A stretch of DNA of 64,000 nt from Microbispora sp. H11081 (GCF_012999535.1 NZ_JABBWV010000002.1:682001-746000), one strand, 5' to 3'. Shown: positions 16,625 to 25,411, counted from the first letter of the stretch. Program-made: numbers and translations. Notes: generated from the sequence alone by a model not told the origin.

Positions 16625-18145
16625 GTGCTCCAAGCACAGCTGACCATCGATCCCGCCCGGCGGGTGGCCCCCGTGCGGCGCCGTACGTTCGGCACCTTCG
16701 TCGAGCACCTCGGCCGCTGCGTCTACACGGGCATCTACGAACCCGGTCACCCCACGGCGGACGAGGAGGGCTTCCGCGGCGATGTTCTCGCGCTCACCCG
16801 GGAGCTCGGCGTGACCACGGTGCGCTACCCCGGCGGCAACTTCGTCTCCGGCTACCGCTGGGAGGACGGCGTCGGCCCGCGCGGGCGGCGTCCCCGGCGG
16901 CTCGACCTGGCCTGGCACAGCACGGAGACCAACGAGATCGGGGTCGACGAGTTCGTCCGGTGGACCCGCCTGGCCGGCCTGGAGCCGATGATGGCGGTCA
17001 ACCTCGGCACGCGCGGCGTCCAGGAAGCCGTCGACCTGCTCGAATACTGCAACATCCCGTCGGGCACCGCGCTGTCCGACCTGCGGATCGCCAACGGCGC
17101 CAAGGAGCCGCACGACATCCGCATGTGGTGCCTGGGCAACGAGATGGACGGCCCCTGGCAGATCGGGCACAAGACGGCCCGCGAGTACGGCAGGCTCGCC
17201 GCCGAGACCGCGCGGGCCATGCGCATGGTCGACCCCGGTCTCGAACTGGTCGCCTGCGGCAGTTCCGGCTCCGGGATGCCGACCTTCGGCGCCTGGGAGG
17301 AGACCGTCCTGGAGGAGACCTACGACCTGGTCGACCACATCTCCTGCCACGCCTACTACGAGGAGAAGGACGGCGACCTCGGCGGCTTCCTGGCCTGCGC
17401 CACCGACATGGAACACTTCATCACCACGGTGGCGTCCACGGCCGACCGGGTGGGGGCCAGGCTCGGGTCGTCGAAGAAGATCTCCGTCTCCTTCGACGAG
17501 TGGAACATCTGGTACCTCAGCCGCCACCAGGCGGCGCCGCCTCCGCCGGACTGGCCGGTCGCGCCGCCGCTGCTGGAGGACCACTACCACCTCGCCGACG
17601 CCGTGGCCCTCGGCAGCCTGATCATCACCCTGCTGCGGCACAGCGACCGGGTGGCGGCGGCCTGCCTGGCCCAGCTAGTGAACGTGATCGCGCCCATCAT
17701 GACCGAGCCCGGGGGCCGCGCCTGGCGGCAGACGACGTTCCACCCGTTCGCGCAGGCGGCGCGGCACGCCAGGGGAGAGGTCGTCCGGGTGGAGCCCGCC
17801 TGCCCGTCGTACGAGACCGCCGAGTTCGGCGAGGTGCCCGTGCTCCACGCCGTCGCCACCGTCGACGGGGACGACACGACGCTGTTCGCGGTGAACAGGT
17901 CCGAGCACGAACCCCTGGAGCTGGAGCTCGACGCGCGGGCGCTGGGCGCGGGCGCCGGCACGGGGAGTGGTACGGTGCGGATCGCCGAGGCGACGACGCT
18001 CACCCACGAGGACGTGTACGCCCGCAACACGGCCGACGACCCGGGGAGAGTGGCGCCACGCCCCAACACCGATCACCGGAGCGACCCATTGCGGATCGTG
18101 CTGCCCCCGGTCTCCTGGAACGTGATCAGGCTGACGAGGGACTGA
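16625..18145 (+). CDS. abfA: GH51 alpha-L-arabinofuranosidase
   Basis: Intracellular retaining glycosidase that releases L-arabinose from arabino-oligosaccharides. The 506-residue length and segments fit GH51: FGTFVEHLGRCVYTGIYEPG near the start, VRYPGGNFVSGYRWEDGVGP, the acid/base Glu in WCLGNEMDGPWQIGHK, and the nucleophile Glu in SVSFDEWNIWY. No signal peptide is present. GTG at 16625 follows GAAGGAGA. It is monocistronic behind a LacI-type operator. Confidence 0.94.
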   Translation: MLQAQLTIDPARRVAPVRRRTFGTFVEHLGRCVYTGIYEPGHPTADEEGFRGDVLALTRELGVTTVRYPGGNFVSGYRWEDGVGPRGRRPRRLDLAWHSTETNEIGVDEFVRWTRLAGLEPMMAVNLGTRGVQEAVDLLEYCNIPSGTALSDLRIANGAKEPHDIRMWCLGNEMDGPWQIGHKTAREYGRLAAETARAMRMVDPGLELVACGSSGSGMPTFGAWEETVLEETYDLVDHISCHAYYEEKDGDLGGFLACATDMEHFITTVASTADRVGARLGSSKKISVSFDEWNIWYLSRHQAAPPPPDWPVAPPLLEDHYHLADAVALGSLIITLLRHSDRVAAACLAQLVNVIAPIMTEPGGRAWRQTTFHPFAQAARHARGEVVRVEPACPSYETAEFGEVPVLHAVATVDGDDTTLFAVNRSEHEPLELELDARALGAGAGTGSGTVRIAEATTLTHEDVYARNTADDPGRVAPRPNTDHRSDPLRIVLPPVSWNVIRLTRD

Positions 18146-18196
18146 GACGCGCGGCGTGCGCCACCGGGCCGCGGCGGGCGGAAGTCCCGGCGCCTG

Positions 18197-18210
18197 AGGA
18201 CTTTGGTCTG
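18197..18210. promoter_or_regulatory. possible degenerate DosR-like site
   Basis: AGGAC-TTTG-GTCTG keeps seven of ten half-site bases and the 4-nt spacing of a DosR core, and lies about 90 nt before the second universal stress protein gene. The match is weak and could be chance in GC-rich DNA. Confidence 0.3.
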
Positions 18211-18301
18211 CTGCGCCAGGGGTAGCGGACGCGGTGCGATGGTGGCCGGAGCACCGATCTATGGGCGCCGGGGTAGCGCTTTAGCACAGGAGGAAACGCA
18301 T

Positions 18302-19171
18302 ATGGCCGGACAGATCGTCGTCGCCGTCGACGGATCTTCGCCCGCGACGGCGGCGCTGGAGTGGGCGGCGGACGACGCGCGGCGCCGTGGAGCCGCGTTG
18401 AAGATCGTCCATGTGCGCGAACCCTGGGCCCACGATTACCCGTTCCACGCGGTCGAGGGCTTCGCCCAGTCCTACAGCGAGTTCTGCGAGGGTGTGCTCG
18501 CCGCGGCCGCCGCCCGGGCCCAGGAGATCGCCCCCGGCCTCGAGGTGACCACGGAACTCGCGGAGGGGACGGTCATCGAGACGCTGCGCGCCGGGTCGTC
18601 GGGGGCCGGGGCCCTCGTGGTCGGCAGCCGGGGACTGGGCGGATTCTCCGGGCTGGTCCTCGGGTCGGTCGGCCTCGGCCTGGCCGGTCACGCGGAGGCT
18701 CCCGTCGTGGTCGTGCGCAAGCCGCACCGCGACGAGTACCACGAGGTCGTCGTCGGCTTCGACGGGTCGCCTCACTCCGAGGCGGCCCTGGAGTTCGCCT
18801 TCGAGGAGGCGCGGGCGCGGCACGGCAGGGTGCACGCGGTGTACGCCTGGGAGATGCCGACGTTCTCGCCCTTCGCCGTCGGATACGGCCCGGTGCTCGA
18901 GGAGATGTACGAGAACGAGTCGCGCGCGGCGCGGCTGCGGCTCGCGCCGTGGCGCGACAAGCACCCGGACGTCCCCCTCGTCGAGTCGTCGGTCTGCGGC
19001 CACCCGGTCCCGGCGCTGGCCGACGCCTCGCTCGTGGCCGACCTCGTGGTCGTCGGCTCCCGCGGGCTGGGCGGCGTGCGCGGCGCGCTGATCGGCTCCG
19101 TGAGCCACGCGGTGCTGCACCGCGCGCACTGCCCCGTCGCGGTCGTACGGCCCCGCGAGGACGGGCACTGA
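18302..19171 (+). CDS. tandem universal stress protein
   Basis: Second two-domain USP of the window, 289 residues. Domain ends carry GSRGLGGFSGLVLGSVGLGL and GSRGLGGVRGALIGSVSHAV, the ATP-binding G-2X-G-9X-GS pattern, each followed by a VVVV(V)R-type strand. Start ATG at 18302 has a strong AGGAGGAAA site. It is monocistronic, with a terminator-like hairpin after it. Likely a stress or dormancy effector; direct function is unknown. Confidence 0.92.
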   Translation: MAGQIVVAVDGSSPATAALEWAADDARRRGAALKIVHVREPWAHDYPFHAVEGFAQSYSEFCEGVLAAAAARAQEIAPGLEVTTELAEGTVIETLRAGSSGAGALVVGSRGLGGFSGLVLGSVGLGLAGHAEAPVVVVRKPHRDEYHEVVVGFDGSPHSEAALEFAFEEARARHGRVHAVYAWEMPTFSPFAVGYGPVLEEMYENESRAARLRLAPWRDKHPDVPLVESSVCGHPVPALADASLVADLVVVGSRGLGGVRGALIGSVSHAVLHRAHCPVAVVRPREDGH

Positions 19172-19199
19172 GTGTCCGGGAACTGAGGCTCGGGCGCCG

Positions 19200-19230
19200 G
19201 GCGTCCCCCGGGTGAAGGCCCGGGGGCGCC
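19200..19230. terminator. GC-rich hairpin between convergent genes
   Basis: CCCCCGGG (19205-19212) and CCCGGGGG (19219-19226) pair around a TGAAGG loop, and GGCG/CGCC extend the stem past a one-base bulge. It sits between the ends of the USP gene and the convergent secreted-protein gene. No T-run follows, as is common in high-GC actinomycetes. Confidence 0.65.
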
Positions 19231-19235
19231 GCTGA

Positions 19236-19982
19236 TCAGCTCGGCTGGTAGGTCTTCTCGCCGGCCGGGACGGTGAGCCGTACCTTGGCTCCCCACGACG
19301 AGAAGCGCATGTCGGTGCGGGCGCTCATCGCTCCGGTGGGGTAGTCCGGGTCGGCGAAGGTGGTGGAGAACCGGGCCGGCAGGCCCTTCCTGTCGATCCA
19401 CAACCGCCAGTGGACCTTCAGCGCGGCCTCACGCCGGCTGGGCTTCATGTCGGGCTGCGCACGCAGGGACGGCGAGGCCTTGTACAGCGCTCCCAGGCTG
19501 ATGGCGCCCTGGCGAACCCCACCGGTGCGCTTGGTCGTGCTGGCCAGCAGCGCCTTGTAGGTGGCCGGCTCGAAAATCGGCGGAACCGAGTAGAACGGGT
19601 TGCGGTCCTCGGCCGTGAACCGCGACTTCCACCAGGTCTTGCCCTCCGGCAGCCCTCCCTGTACCGGCTTGCCCGACGCGTACGTGTACCCACCCAGCGC
19701 GATCAACCGCATCCGCCCCTTGAGCTGCTTGCCCTTGATGGTGAGGTCGTACGCGGTCAACCCCTGCGGCCCTAGCCGCACGGGACCACGGATGTCGGAC
19801 TTCTCGAAGAGTTCCTTCCGTATGCGGACCTGGTGCGTCTCGCTCACCTTCACCCACCGCGTGGCCGTGGCCTGTGCTTTGAACGCGTCCAGGGGGTCGG
19901 CCGCCCGCGCCTCGGCCGGGCCCGCCGGCCAGGAGACGAGTAACGCCGCGACCGTGCCCGCGTGGATCACCAGGCGCCTCAT
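19236..19982 (-). CDS. secreted protein of unknown function
   Basis: A 248-residue protein with a Sec signal peptide (MRRLVIHAGTVAALLVSW..., probable cleavage after AEARA). The mature part has TATRWVKVSETHQVRIRK, a central VSEThqVR-to-beta-strand pattern and a repeated LxxDxxGLPxRF-type strand (WRLWIDRKGLPARFSTTF). That overall pattern recalls outer-layer lipid-carrier proteins such as LppX/LprG, but there is no lipobox and the match is only by eye. No recognised motif otherwise. It is divergent from the ECF sigma gene with 201 nt between, and may be a target of that sigma factor. Confidence 0.6.
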   Translation of the reverse strand: MRRLVIHAGTVAALLVSWPAGPAEARAADPLDAFKAQATATRWVKVSETHQVRIRKELFEKSDIRGPVRLGPQGLTAYDLTIKGKQLKGRMRLIALGGYTYASGKPVQGGLPEGKTWWKSRFTAEDRNPFYSVPPIFEPATYKALLASTTKRTGGVRQGAISLGALYKASPSLRAQPDMKPSRREAALKVHWRLWIDRKGLPARFSTTFADPDYPTGAMSARTDMRFSSWGAKVRLTVPAGEKTYQPS

Positions 19983-20140
19983 GTGTTCACTCCCCGATGC
20001 CGCCGCCCTGAGGGCCGGTGTGCTGATTGACTCAGGACGAGTGAGCCTATCGATTGCCGATCAATGCCGTACGAGCCGCCGCCCCGGCCGTGTTCCTTGC
20101 CGGGCCTGGGCTGTCGACAGTGCCCGGGAACCGTGAACCT

Positions 20141-20184
20141 TCTCGTCCTCCCGCCCGACTGTGCGTGGTGACGGGAGGACGAGA
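20141..20184 (+). promoter_or_regulatory. perfect hairpin sequestering the ribosome site of the ECF sigma gene
   Basis: TCTCGTCCTCCCG (20141-20153) is exactly complementary to CGGGAGGACGAGA (20172-20184) across an 18-nt loop. The right arm contains the Shine-Dalgarno GGGAGGA and ends in the A of the ATG at 20184. In mRNA the stem would bury both ribosome site and start, so translation would depend on opening it. It could instead be a DNA operator; both readings are inference from the sequence. Confidence 0.75.
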
Positions 20185-20762
20185 TGACCGATGAGCTGTT
20201 GGTGATCCGCGCTCAGCTGGGCGAGCGCGGGGCGCTGCCCGAGTTGCTCGCAGGGTGGCGGATGCCGGTGTGGACGTACGTGCGGCGCATGCTGGACGCC
20301 GACAGGGCCGACGACGTGAGCCAGGAGGTGTGGCTGGCCGTGGTCCGCGGCCTGCCCCGGCTCAGGGAACCCGGCCGGTTCGCGCCGTGGCTGTTCACGA
20401 TCGCCCGGCGGTCGGTCACCGACCGGCTGCGTGACGAGTACGCCCGGGCCGTGGAGACCACGGGATACGGCGACATCGCGGGCGCGGGGGTCACAGAGGG
20501 GATCACGGAGGACCCGGTCGAGACCATGGTGGACCGTGCCGCGTTGGTGAGCGTGCTGTCGGCGCTGCCGGTGCTGGAGCGGGAGATCCTCGTCCTGTTC
20601 TACCTGGAGGACCTGCCGGTCGAGGAATGCGCGTACGTCTGCCGGATTCCGGCCGGGACGGTCAAGTCCCGGCTCAACCGCGCCCGTCGCCTGCTGCGTG
20701 AGCACCTGCTGCCTGAGCACCTGCTGCCTGAGCACCTGGGGGAGAAGGGACACATGAGATGA
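20184..20762 (+). CDS. ECF-family RNA polymerase sigma factor
   Basis: Alternative sigma factor of 192 residues with region 2 (about 10-90; VWTYVRRMLDADRADDVSQEVWLAVVRGL, then FAPWLFTIARRSVTDRLR) and region 4 (about 120-175; LPVLEREILVLFYLEDLPVEE and GTVKSRLNRARRLLREHL). No anti-sigma zinc-binding motif (HxxxCxxC) is seen next to it. The C-terminus holds a tandem EHLLP repeat. Its start codon is at the end of a perfect hairpin. The following membrane-protein gene overlaps by ATGA and may be its membrane partner. Confidence 0.9.
   Translation: MTDELLVIRAQLGERGALPELLAGWRMPVWTYVRRMLDADRADDVSQEVWLAVVRGLPRLREPGRFAPWLFTIARRSVTDRLRDEYARAVETTGYGDIAGAGVTEGITEDPVETMVDRAALVSVLSALPVLEREILVLFYLEDLPVEECAYVCRIPAGTVKSRLNRARRLLREHLLPEHLLPEHLGEKGHMR
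20700..20738 (+). repeat. 15-nt in-frame tandem repeat
   Basis: The unit GAGCACCTGCTGCCT occurs at 20700-20714 and 20715-20729 with a partial third copy at 20730-20738. It encodes repeated EHLLP in the sigma-factor tail and keeps the reading frame. Confidence 0.9.
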
Positions 20763-21241
20763 CGGAAGAGCCGCGCCGGCCGGCGGGGGACATGATCGAG
20801 CACCTGGCGCCGGTGCTGTCGCTCGGAACGCGGATCCGGGCGGTGACGGCGCTGCTGGCCGGTGCGGCCGGCCTGGTGTTCGTGAGCGCGTTGTGGTGGT
20901 CGGAGCCCGGCCCGCTGCCCGGGCGAACCCATCTGGGGTTCGCGTTGTTCACCGTGTTCTGCCTGGCCTGGGCCGTCTACGGCGGATGGCTGCTGACCCG
21001 CCGGGTTCCGCTGTTCGCCACCGACCGGGTGATCGCCGCCTGGATCGGGCTGGCCGCCTCGCTGGCCACCACGGCCCTGGTGGCCGTGGTGGCGGTGCGA
21101 CGTGGCACGGGGGCGGAGCTCGCGCTGGCGGCCGGGGGGCTGTTCGTCGCGGTGGCACTGGTGCCGGTGGTGCGCGCGCACCGCAGGCGGGCGGCGCTGC
21201 TGCGGCGCATGCGCGAGCTGACCGGCGGGGAAGACCGGTGA
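20759..21241 (+). CDS. four-helix membrane protein, putative sigma-factor partner
   Basis: A 160-residue integral membrane protein with four hydrophobic segments (about 26-46, 58-78, 90-112, 118-138) and a basic cytoplasmic tail RAHRRRAALLRRMREL. ATG at 20759 overlaps the sigma-factor stop (ATGA), so the two are coupled. A membrane gene in this position often controls or serves its ECF sigma factor, but no anti-sigma domain is recognisable. Function unknown. Confidence 0.75.
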   Translation: MTEEPRRPAGDMIEHLAPVLSLGTRIRAVTALLAGAAGLVFVSALWWSEPGPLPGRTHLGFALFTVFCLAWAVYGGWLLTRRVPLFATDRVIAAWIGLAASLATTALVAVVAVRRGTGAELALAAGGLFVAVALVPVVRAHRRRAALLRRMRELTGGEDR

Positions 21242-21281
21242 ACGCGTACGGAATCTACAATGTAAAGGCAGTCGGTGGTGA

Positions 21282-21629
21282 TCAAGCGGGTGAGTAGAAG
21301 ACGACGTCCCAGCCACTGGGTCCACGGACCACGCACCTGCGCTCGTGCGGGCCCTCCTCGATCTCGCCGACCGTGAGGCCGAGTGCGGCGGCGCGCTCCC
21401 TGGCGTGCTCGACGCCGGCCACCTTCACCATGACGGACGGCGCGGCCGTCGCCTGGTCGGTGCCGGCCAGCGCCAGGCGCCCCGACGGCAGGTCGAACTG
21501 GGCCCAGCGGTCGCCGTCGACGAACGTAGGGGTCGTTCCCAGCAGGGCCGACCATGCCTCGACCGCCGCGCCGAGGTCCGCGCAGGGCACGACGGGTGCC
21601 AGGGAGAGCGCCTTGTCGTCCTGATCCAC
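21282..21629 (-). CDS. VOC-family (glyoxalase/bleomycin-resistance fold) protein
   Basis: A 115-residue single VOC domain with the paired beta-alpha-beta-beta-beta pattern: SLAPVVPCADLGAAVEAWSA at the start, MVKVAGVEHARERAAALGL in the second half and a terminal VVRGPSGWDVVFYSPA. Metal ligands of glyoxalase I are not clearly all present, so enzyme activity is uncertain. GTG at 21629 follows AAAGGCGGAA. It is divergent from the YceI gene. Confidence 0.8.
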   Translation of the reverse strand: MDQDDKALSLAPVVPCADLGAAVEAWSALLGTTPTFVDGDRWAQFDLPSGRLALAGTDQATAAPSVMVKVAGVEHARERAAALGLTVGEIEEGPHERRCVVRGPSGWDVVFYSPA

Positions 21630-21746
21630 GGTGCTTCCGCCTTTCGTCAGGGGATGTGGCTCCGAGCACGCTAAACCAGGCGGAGGATCACCGCCAGGGT
21701 GTCCAGTGCTGACATCTCCGGCCCGTTTGCCGGGAATGTCGGTGAA

Positions 21747-22304
21747 ATGGACGTCGAGGCGGGCACGTACGCACTGGGGCCGAGATCGGGCAGGCTCCTG
21801 ATCCTCACCACCCGTGCCGGGCTGGGCGCCAAGGCCGGGCACGACCTGACGATCGAGGTCACGCGGTGGCGCGGCGAGGCCGTGGTGCGGCCGGACGACC
21901 CGGCGGAATGCCGGGTGTCGCTGGAGGCCGAGGTGGCCTCGATGCGGGTCAGGGAGGGCACGGGCGGGATCAAGCCGCTCACCGACTCCGACCGGGTCGA
22001 GATCGAGAAGAACATGCGCGTCAAGGTCCTGAAGGCGGATCAGCACCCTCTGGTCACGTTCCGGTCGTCTCGGGTGACGGGCAGCCCCGAGGCGTTCCGG
22101 GTCGAGGGCGACCTGACGATCGCCGGCGTCTCCCGGCCGGTCGCCGTGGACGGCGCGTTCGCGGAGGGCCGGGTGCGCGGCCGGGCGACCGTCGTGCAGT
22201 CCCACTGGGGGATCCGCCCCTACTCCGCGCTCCTGGGCGCGCTCAAACTGCACGACGAGGTAGAGGTGATCTTCGACGTGCGGCTGGGGGAGGGCAGGGA
22301 CTGA
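21747..22304 (+). CDS. YceI-family lipid-binding protein
   Basis: A 185-residue lipocalin-like barrel protein that in the family binds polyisoprenoid or amide lipids. Typical elements are AGTYALGPRSGRLLILTTRAG, the SDRVEIEKNMRVKVLKADQHPLVTFRSS core and the C-terminal VVQSHWGIRPYSALLGALKLHDEVEV. No signal peptide is seen, so it is likely cytoplasmic. ATG at 21747 is chosen because MDVEAGTY is the family N-terminus; GTG at 21699 is in frame. The sirtuin gene follows after 3 nt. Confidence 0.87.
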   Translation: MDVEAGTYALGPRSGRLLILTTRAGLGAKAGHDLTIEVTRWRGEAVVRPDDPAECRVSLEAEVASMRVREGTGGIKPLTDSDRVEIEKNMRVKVLKADQHPLVTFRSSRVTGSPEAFRVEGDLTIAGVSRPVAVDGAFAEGRVRGRATVVQSHWGIRPYSALLGALKLHDEVEVIFDVRLGEGRD

Positions 22305-22307
22305 CCC

Positions 22308-23192
22308 GTGCGGCGCGTCGGGCACCATGGAAACGTGACTGTGGTGCGCGACGCGGGGACCGCCGAACGGTGGGGCATGCTGGCCGATCTCCTGGCGGAC
22401 GGCGAGGTGGTGGTCCTCAGCGGGGCCGGCCTGTCGACCGAGTCGGGGATTCCCGACTACCGGGGGGAGACCGGCCGCAGGCGCAGGGCCGAGCCGATGA
22501 CCTACCACACCTTCTGCAGCAGCGCCGCCGCCCGCAGGCGCTACTGGGCGCGGAGCCACCTGGGGTGGCGTCACATGGTGGACGCCACGCCCAACGCCGG
22601 TCACCGCGCGGTCGCGGAACTGCAGCGCCGCGGCCTGGTCGCCGGGATCATCACGCAGAACGTGGACGGCCTGCACCAGGCGGCGGGCGCGGACGGGGTC
22701 GTGGAGTTGCACGGCAGCCTGCACCGTGTGCGCTGCCTCACCTGCGGGCGGCGCACGCCGCGCCACACGCTCGACCGCCGGCTGCGGGCGGCCAACCCCG
22801 GCTGGCACGCCCGTACGGAGGTGGCCGACGCGGTGATCAACCCCGACGGCGACGCGGTGCTGGGCGCGGACGAGGTGGAGACGTTCCGCACGGTGGACTG
22901 CGACGGCTGCGGCGGCGTGCTCAAGCCCGACGTGGTGTTCTTCGGCGAGAACGTGCCGCCGTCGCGGGTCGAGGAGTGCTACGCGCTGACCGAGCGGGCC
23001 GGCCTGCTGCTCGTCCTCGGGTCGTCGCTGACCGTCATGTCCGGCTACCGGTTCGTCCGGCACGCCGCCGCCCGCTCGATCCCCGTCGCGATCATCAACC
23101 GGGGGCCGACCCGGGGCGACGGCGAGGCGCTGATGACCTTCGACGCCCCCCTCGGCAAGGCCCTCACCACGCTCGTGCGCGAGCTGGCCTGA
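22308..23192 (+). CDS. NAD-dependent protein deacylase, sirtuin family
   Basis: Sir2-type enzyme of 294 residues that removes acyl groups from lysines using NAD. Motifs: [19 protein letters not shown] for [16 protein letters not shown], the catalytic His in [13 protein letters not shown], zinc cysteines CLTCG and later [18 protein letters not shown], and [19 protein letters not shown] at 22308 has AGGGCAGGGA suitably placed; GTG at 22335 is an alternative. It is probably co-transcribed with the YceI gene. Confidence 0.93.
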   Translation: MRRVGHHGNVTVVRDAGTAERWGMLADLLADGEVVVLSGAGLSTESGIPDYRGETGRRRRAEPMTYHTFCSSAAARRRYWARSHLGWRHMVDATPNAGHRAVAELQRRGLVAGIITQNVDGLHQAAGADGVVELHGSLHRVRCLTCGRRTPRHTLDRRLRAANPGWHARTEVADAVINPDGDAVLGADEVETFRTVDCDGCGGVLKPDVVFFGENVPPSRVEECYALTERAGLLLVLGSSLTVMSGYRFVRHAAARSIPVAIINRGPTRGDGEALMTFDAPLGKALTTLVRELA

Positions 23193-23234
23193 CCAGCACC
23201 GGGCCGCCCCTCGGCCGAGTTCCCGAGGTGACCG

Positions 23235-24194
23235 TCAGGTCCAGGGGAGGGCGGCACGACGGGCCCAGTAGGTCTCGGCGTCCTCCGCCAGTCCGGCGAG
23301 GGTCTGCTCGGCCGCGTCGTCCCAGGCGACGGCGAGCGCCGTCAGATTCTCGGCGAGCTGAGCGGTCGTGGCCGCGCCGCTCAGCACGACCCCCGCCCAC
23401 GGGCGGGCGAGCACGGCGGCGAGAGCCAGGGCGTCGGGGGTGACGCCGCGTTCGCGTGCCGCGCGCGCCAGCGCCGGCGGCGCGCCGTGGGCGGTCAGCC
23501 TGCCGTTGGCCACGCCCTCCTTGACGATCACGCCCAGGCCGGCGGCGTGCGCCCGGGCCAGGGCCTCGCCCGCCGAGCGCTCCAGCAGGTTCCACGTCGA
23601 CTGGACGGTGTCGAAGAGCCCGGTCGCGACCGCCTTCTCGATGGTCGCGGCCTGGCGGGGGCCGGTGGTGGACAGGCCGACCGCGACGCCCTCCGCGCGC
23701 AGCGCCCGCAGCTCACCGAGGACCTCCTCGTCGTCGAGCACACCGCTCTCCACCGTGGCCGAATGAATCTGGTAGAGCGACAGATGGCCGCCGAGCATCT
23801 CCCGGGTCTCGCCGAGCTGACGGCGCAGCCGCTCGGCGGACAGGTCCTTCTCCTCGTGGCGGCCGGCGTCCATCTGCCAGCCGCCGACGTACTCGTAGCC
23901 CCACTTCGAGCCGACGGCGACCTCGCCGGGCAGGACGCCCCGATCGGCCAGCCAGCCCGCGAGGAACTCCTCCGCCAGGCCGTAGGAGCGGGCCGCGTCG
24001 ACGTACCGCACGCCGGCCGCCCACGCGGCGTCCAGCACCTCCCAGGTGCGCGCCCGCATCGCCGCCACGTCACGGTCGCCGCCGAGGTCGGCATCCCGTC
24101 CGAGCGTGATGTACGCGGGCCGGCCGAGCGCGGCGAGCCCGAGACCCATCGGTGTGACCTGAAGGCGGCCGCGGCCCAACGGCCGCAGGGCCAT
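23235..24194 (-). CDS. aldo/keto reductase
   Basis: NADPH-dependent oxidoreductase of the AKR fold, 319 residues. The catalytic tetrad can be followed: Asp in GVRYVDAARSYG and Tyr in the same motif, Lys in VAVGSKWGYEY, and His in LSLYQIHSAT. The C-terminal cofactor region AGVVLSGAATTAQLAENL is also typical. ATG at 24194 (MALRPLGRG) is chosen; GTG codons at 24203 and 24215 are in frame with poorer ribosome sites. Substrate unknown; monocistronic. Confidence 0.87.
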   Translation of the reverse strand: MALRPLGRGRLQVTPMGLGLAALGRPAYITLGRDADLGGDRDVAAMRARTWEVLDAAWAAGVRYVDAARSYGLAEEFLAGWLADRGVLPGEVAVGSKWGYEYVGGWQMDAGRHEEKDLSAERLRRQLGETREMLGGHLSLYQIHSATVESGVLDDEEVLGELRALRAEGVAVGLSTTGPRQAATIEKAVATGLFDTVQSTWNLLERSAGEALARAHAAGLGVIVKEGVANGRLTAHGAPPALARAARERGVTPDALALAAVLARPWAGVVLSGAATTAQLAENLTALAVAWDDAAEQTLAGLAEDAETYWARRAALPWT

Positions 24195-24363
24195 CTCCCG
24201 CACTCTCTCCTGCACGGGAAACACGTTAGTACGGCAGCCGCCATCTCCGGCCGGCCCCGGCGTGACCAGATGCCGAGGGGACGTGTCGTGAGGTGACGGC
24301 GGGGGTATGCCGACAAGTCCCAGCCGGCCTGTGGGTCCATTCGAGCCCCGAGGTGGTGGCAGC

Positions 24364-25389
24364 GTGACGGAACCGGTGGCAGCGGGAGTGCGTACCACGG
24401 CGGACGTGCTCGCCCGGACGCGCGACCTGGTCGAACCCGCCCTGCGCCATGCGGTCGGCTCGCTGCCTCCGTCGATGCGCCGGATGGCGGGATATCACTT
24501 CGGCTGGTGGGACGCGCGGGAGCGGCCGGTGCGGGCCAACTGGGGCAAGGCCCTGCGGCCCGCGTTCACGCTGCTGGCGGCGGAGGGCGCCGGGGGAGAC
24601 CCGGAGGCCGCGGTGCCGGCCGCGGTCGCGGTCGAGCTGGTGCACGACTTCTCCCTGGTCCACGACGACGTGATGGACGGCGACACGGTCCGCCGCCACC
24701 GCCCCACCGTCTGGAACGCCTTCGGCCGCGCCGAGGCGATCCTGGCCGGCGACTCCCTGCTGGCGCTTGCCTTCGCCGTGCTCGCCGGGGACGGCAGGGC
24801 GGCCGAGAGCGCCAGGACGCTGGCGCGCGGCGTCCAGTCACTGCTGGAGGGCCAGAGCGCAGACCTCGGCTTCGAGCGGCGCGCGGACGTGAGCGTGGGG
24901 GAGTGCGTTCGCATGGCGGAGGGCAAGACGGGCGCGCTGTTCGGCTGCGCGTGCGCGCTCGGCGGGCTGCACGGGGGCGCCACCGGCGAGCAGGTGGCCA
25001 CCCTGCGTGTCTTCGGCGAGCGGGTGGGCCTGGCGTTCCAGTTCGTCGACGACCTGCTCGGCATCTGGGGCGACCCGGCCGTAACCGGCAAACCCGTCCA
25101 TTCCGACCTGCGTAACCGCAAGAAGTCCCTGCCGGTCGTCGCGGCCCTGTCGTCGGGCACGCGCGCGGGCGGCGCGCTCGCCGTGCTGTACCGCCGTCCG
25201 CTCGCGCAGGCCGACCTGCCGCGGGCGGCACGGCTGGTGGAGGAGGCGGGCGGGCGCACATGGAGCCTCGCCAGGATCGACGACCTGCTGTCCGAGGCGC
25301 TTGAGGCGCTGCGGTCGGCGGAACTGGCGCCGGAGGCGGCGGCGGGCCTCGAGGCACTGGCCCGCCTGGCCGTCGACCGGGACCGCTAA
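24364..25389 (+). CDS. trans-polyprenyl diphosphate synthase
   Basis: Chain-elongating prenyltransferase of 341 residues. The first aspartate-rich motif is HDDVMDGDTVRRHRPTVW and the second is QFVDDLLGIWGD, each flanked by the usual helices; KALRPAFTLLAAEGAGG holds the allylic-substrate Lys/Arg region. The N-terminal MAGYHFGWWDARERP is shared with synthases that stand in actinomycete hopanoid clusters, so it may supply farnesyl diphosphate to hpnCDE at 44-46 kb; this link is inference. GTG at 24364 is preferred to ATG at 24307. Confidence 0.9.
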   Translation: MTEPVAAGVRTTADVLARTRDLVEPALRHAVGSLPPSMRRMAGYHFGWWDARERPVRANWGKALRPAFTLLAAEGAGGDPEAAVPAAVAVELVHDFSLVHDDVMDGDTVRRHRPTVWNAFGRAEAILAGDSLLALAFAVLAGDGRAAESARTLARGVQSLLEGQSADLGFERRADVSVGECVRMAEGKTGALFGCACALGGLHGGATGEQVATLRVFGERVGLAFQFVDDLLGIWGDPAVTGKPVHSDLRNRKKSLPVVAALSSGTRAGGALAVLYRRPLAQADLPRAARLVEEAGGRTWSLARIDDLLSEALEALRSAELAPEAAAGLEALARLAVDRDR

Positions 25390-25411
25390 ACCGTGACCGT
25401 CAGGGACGGCC

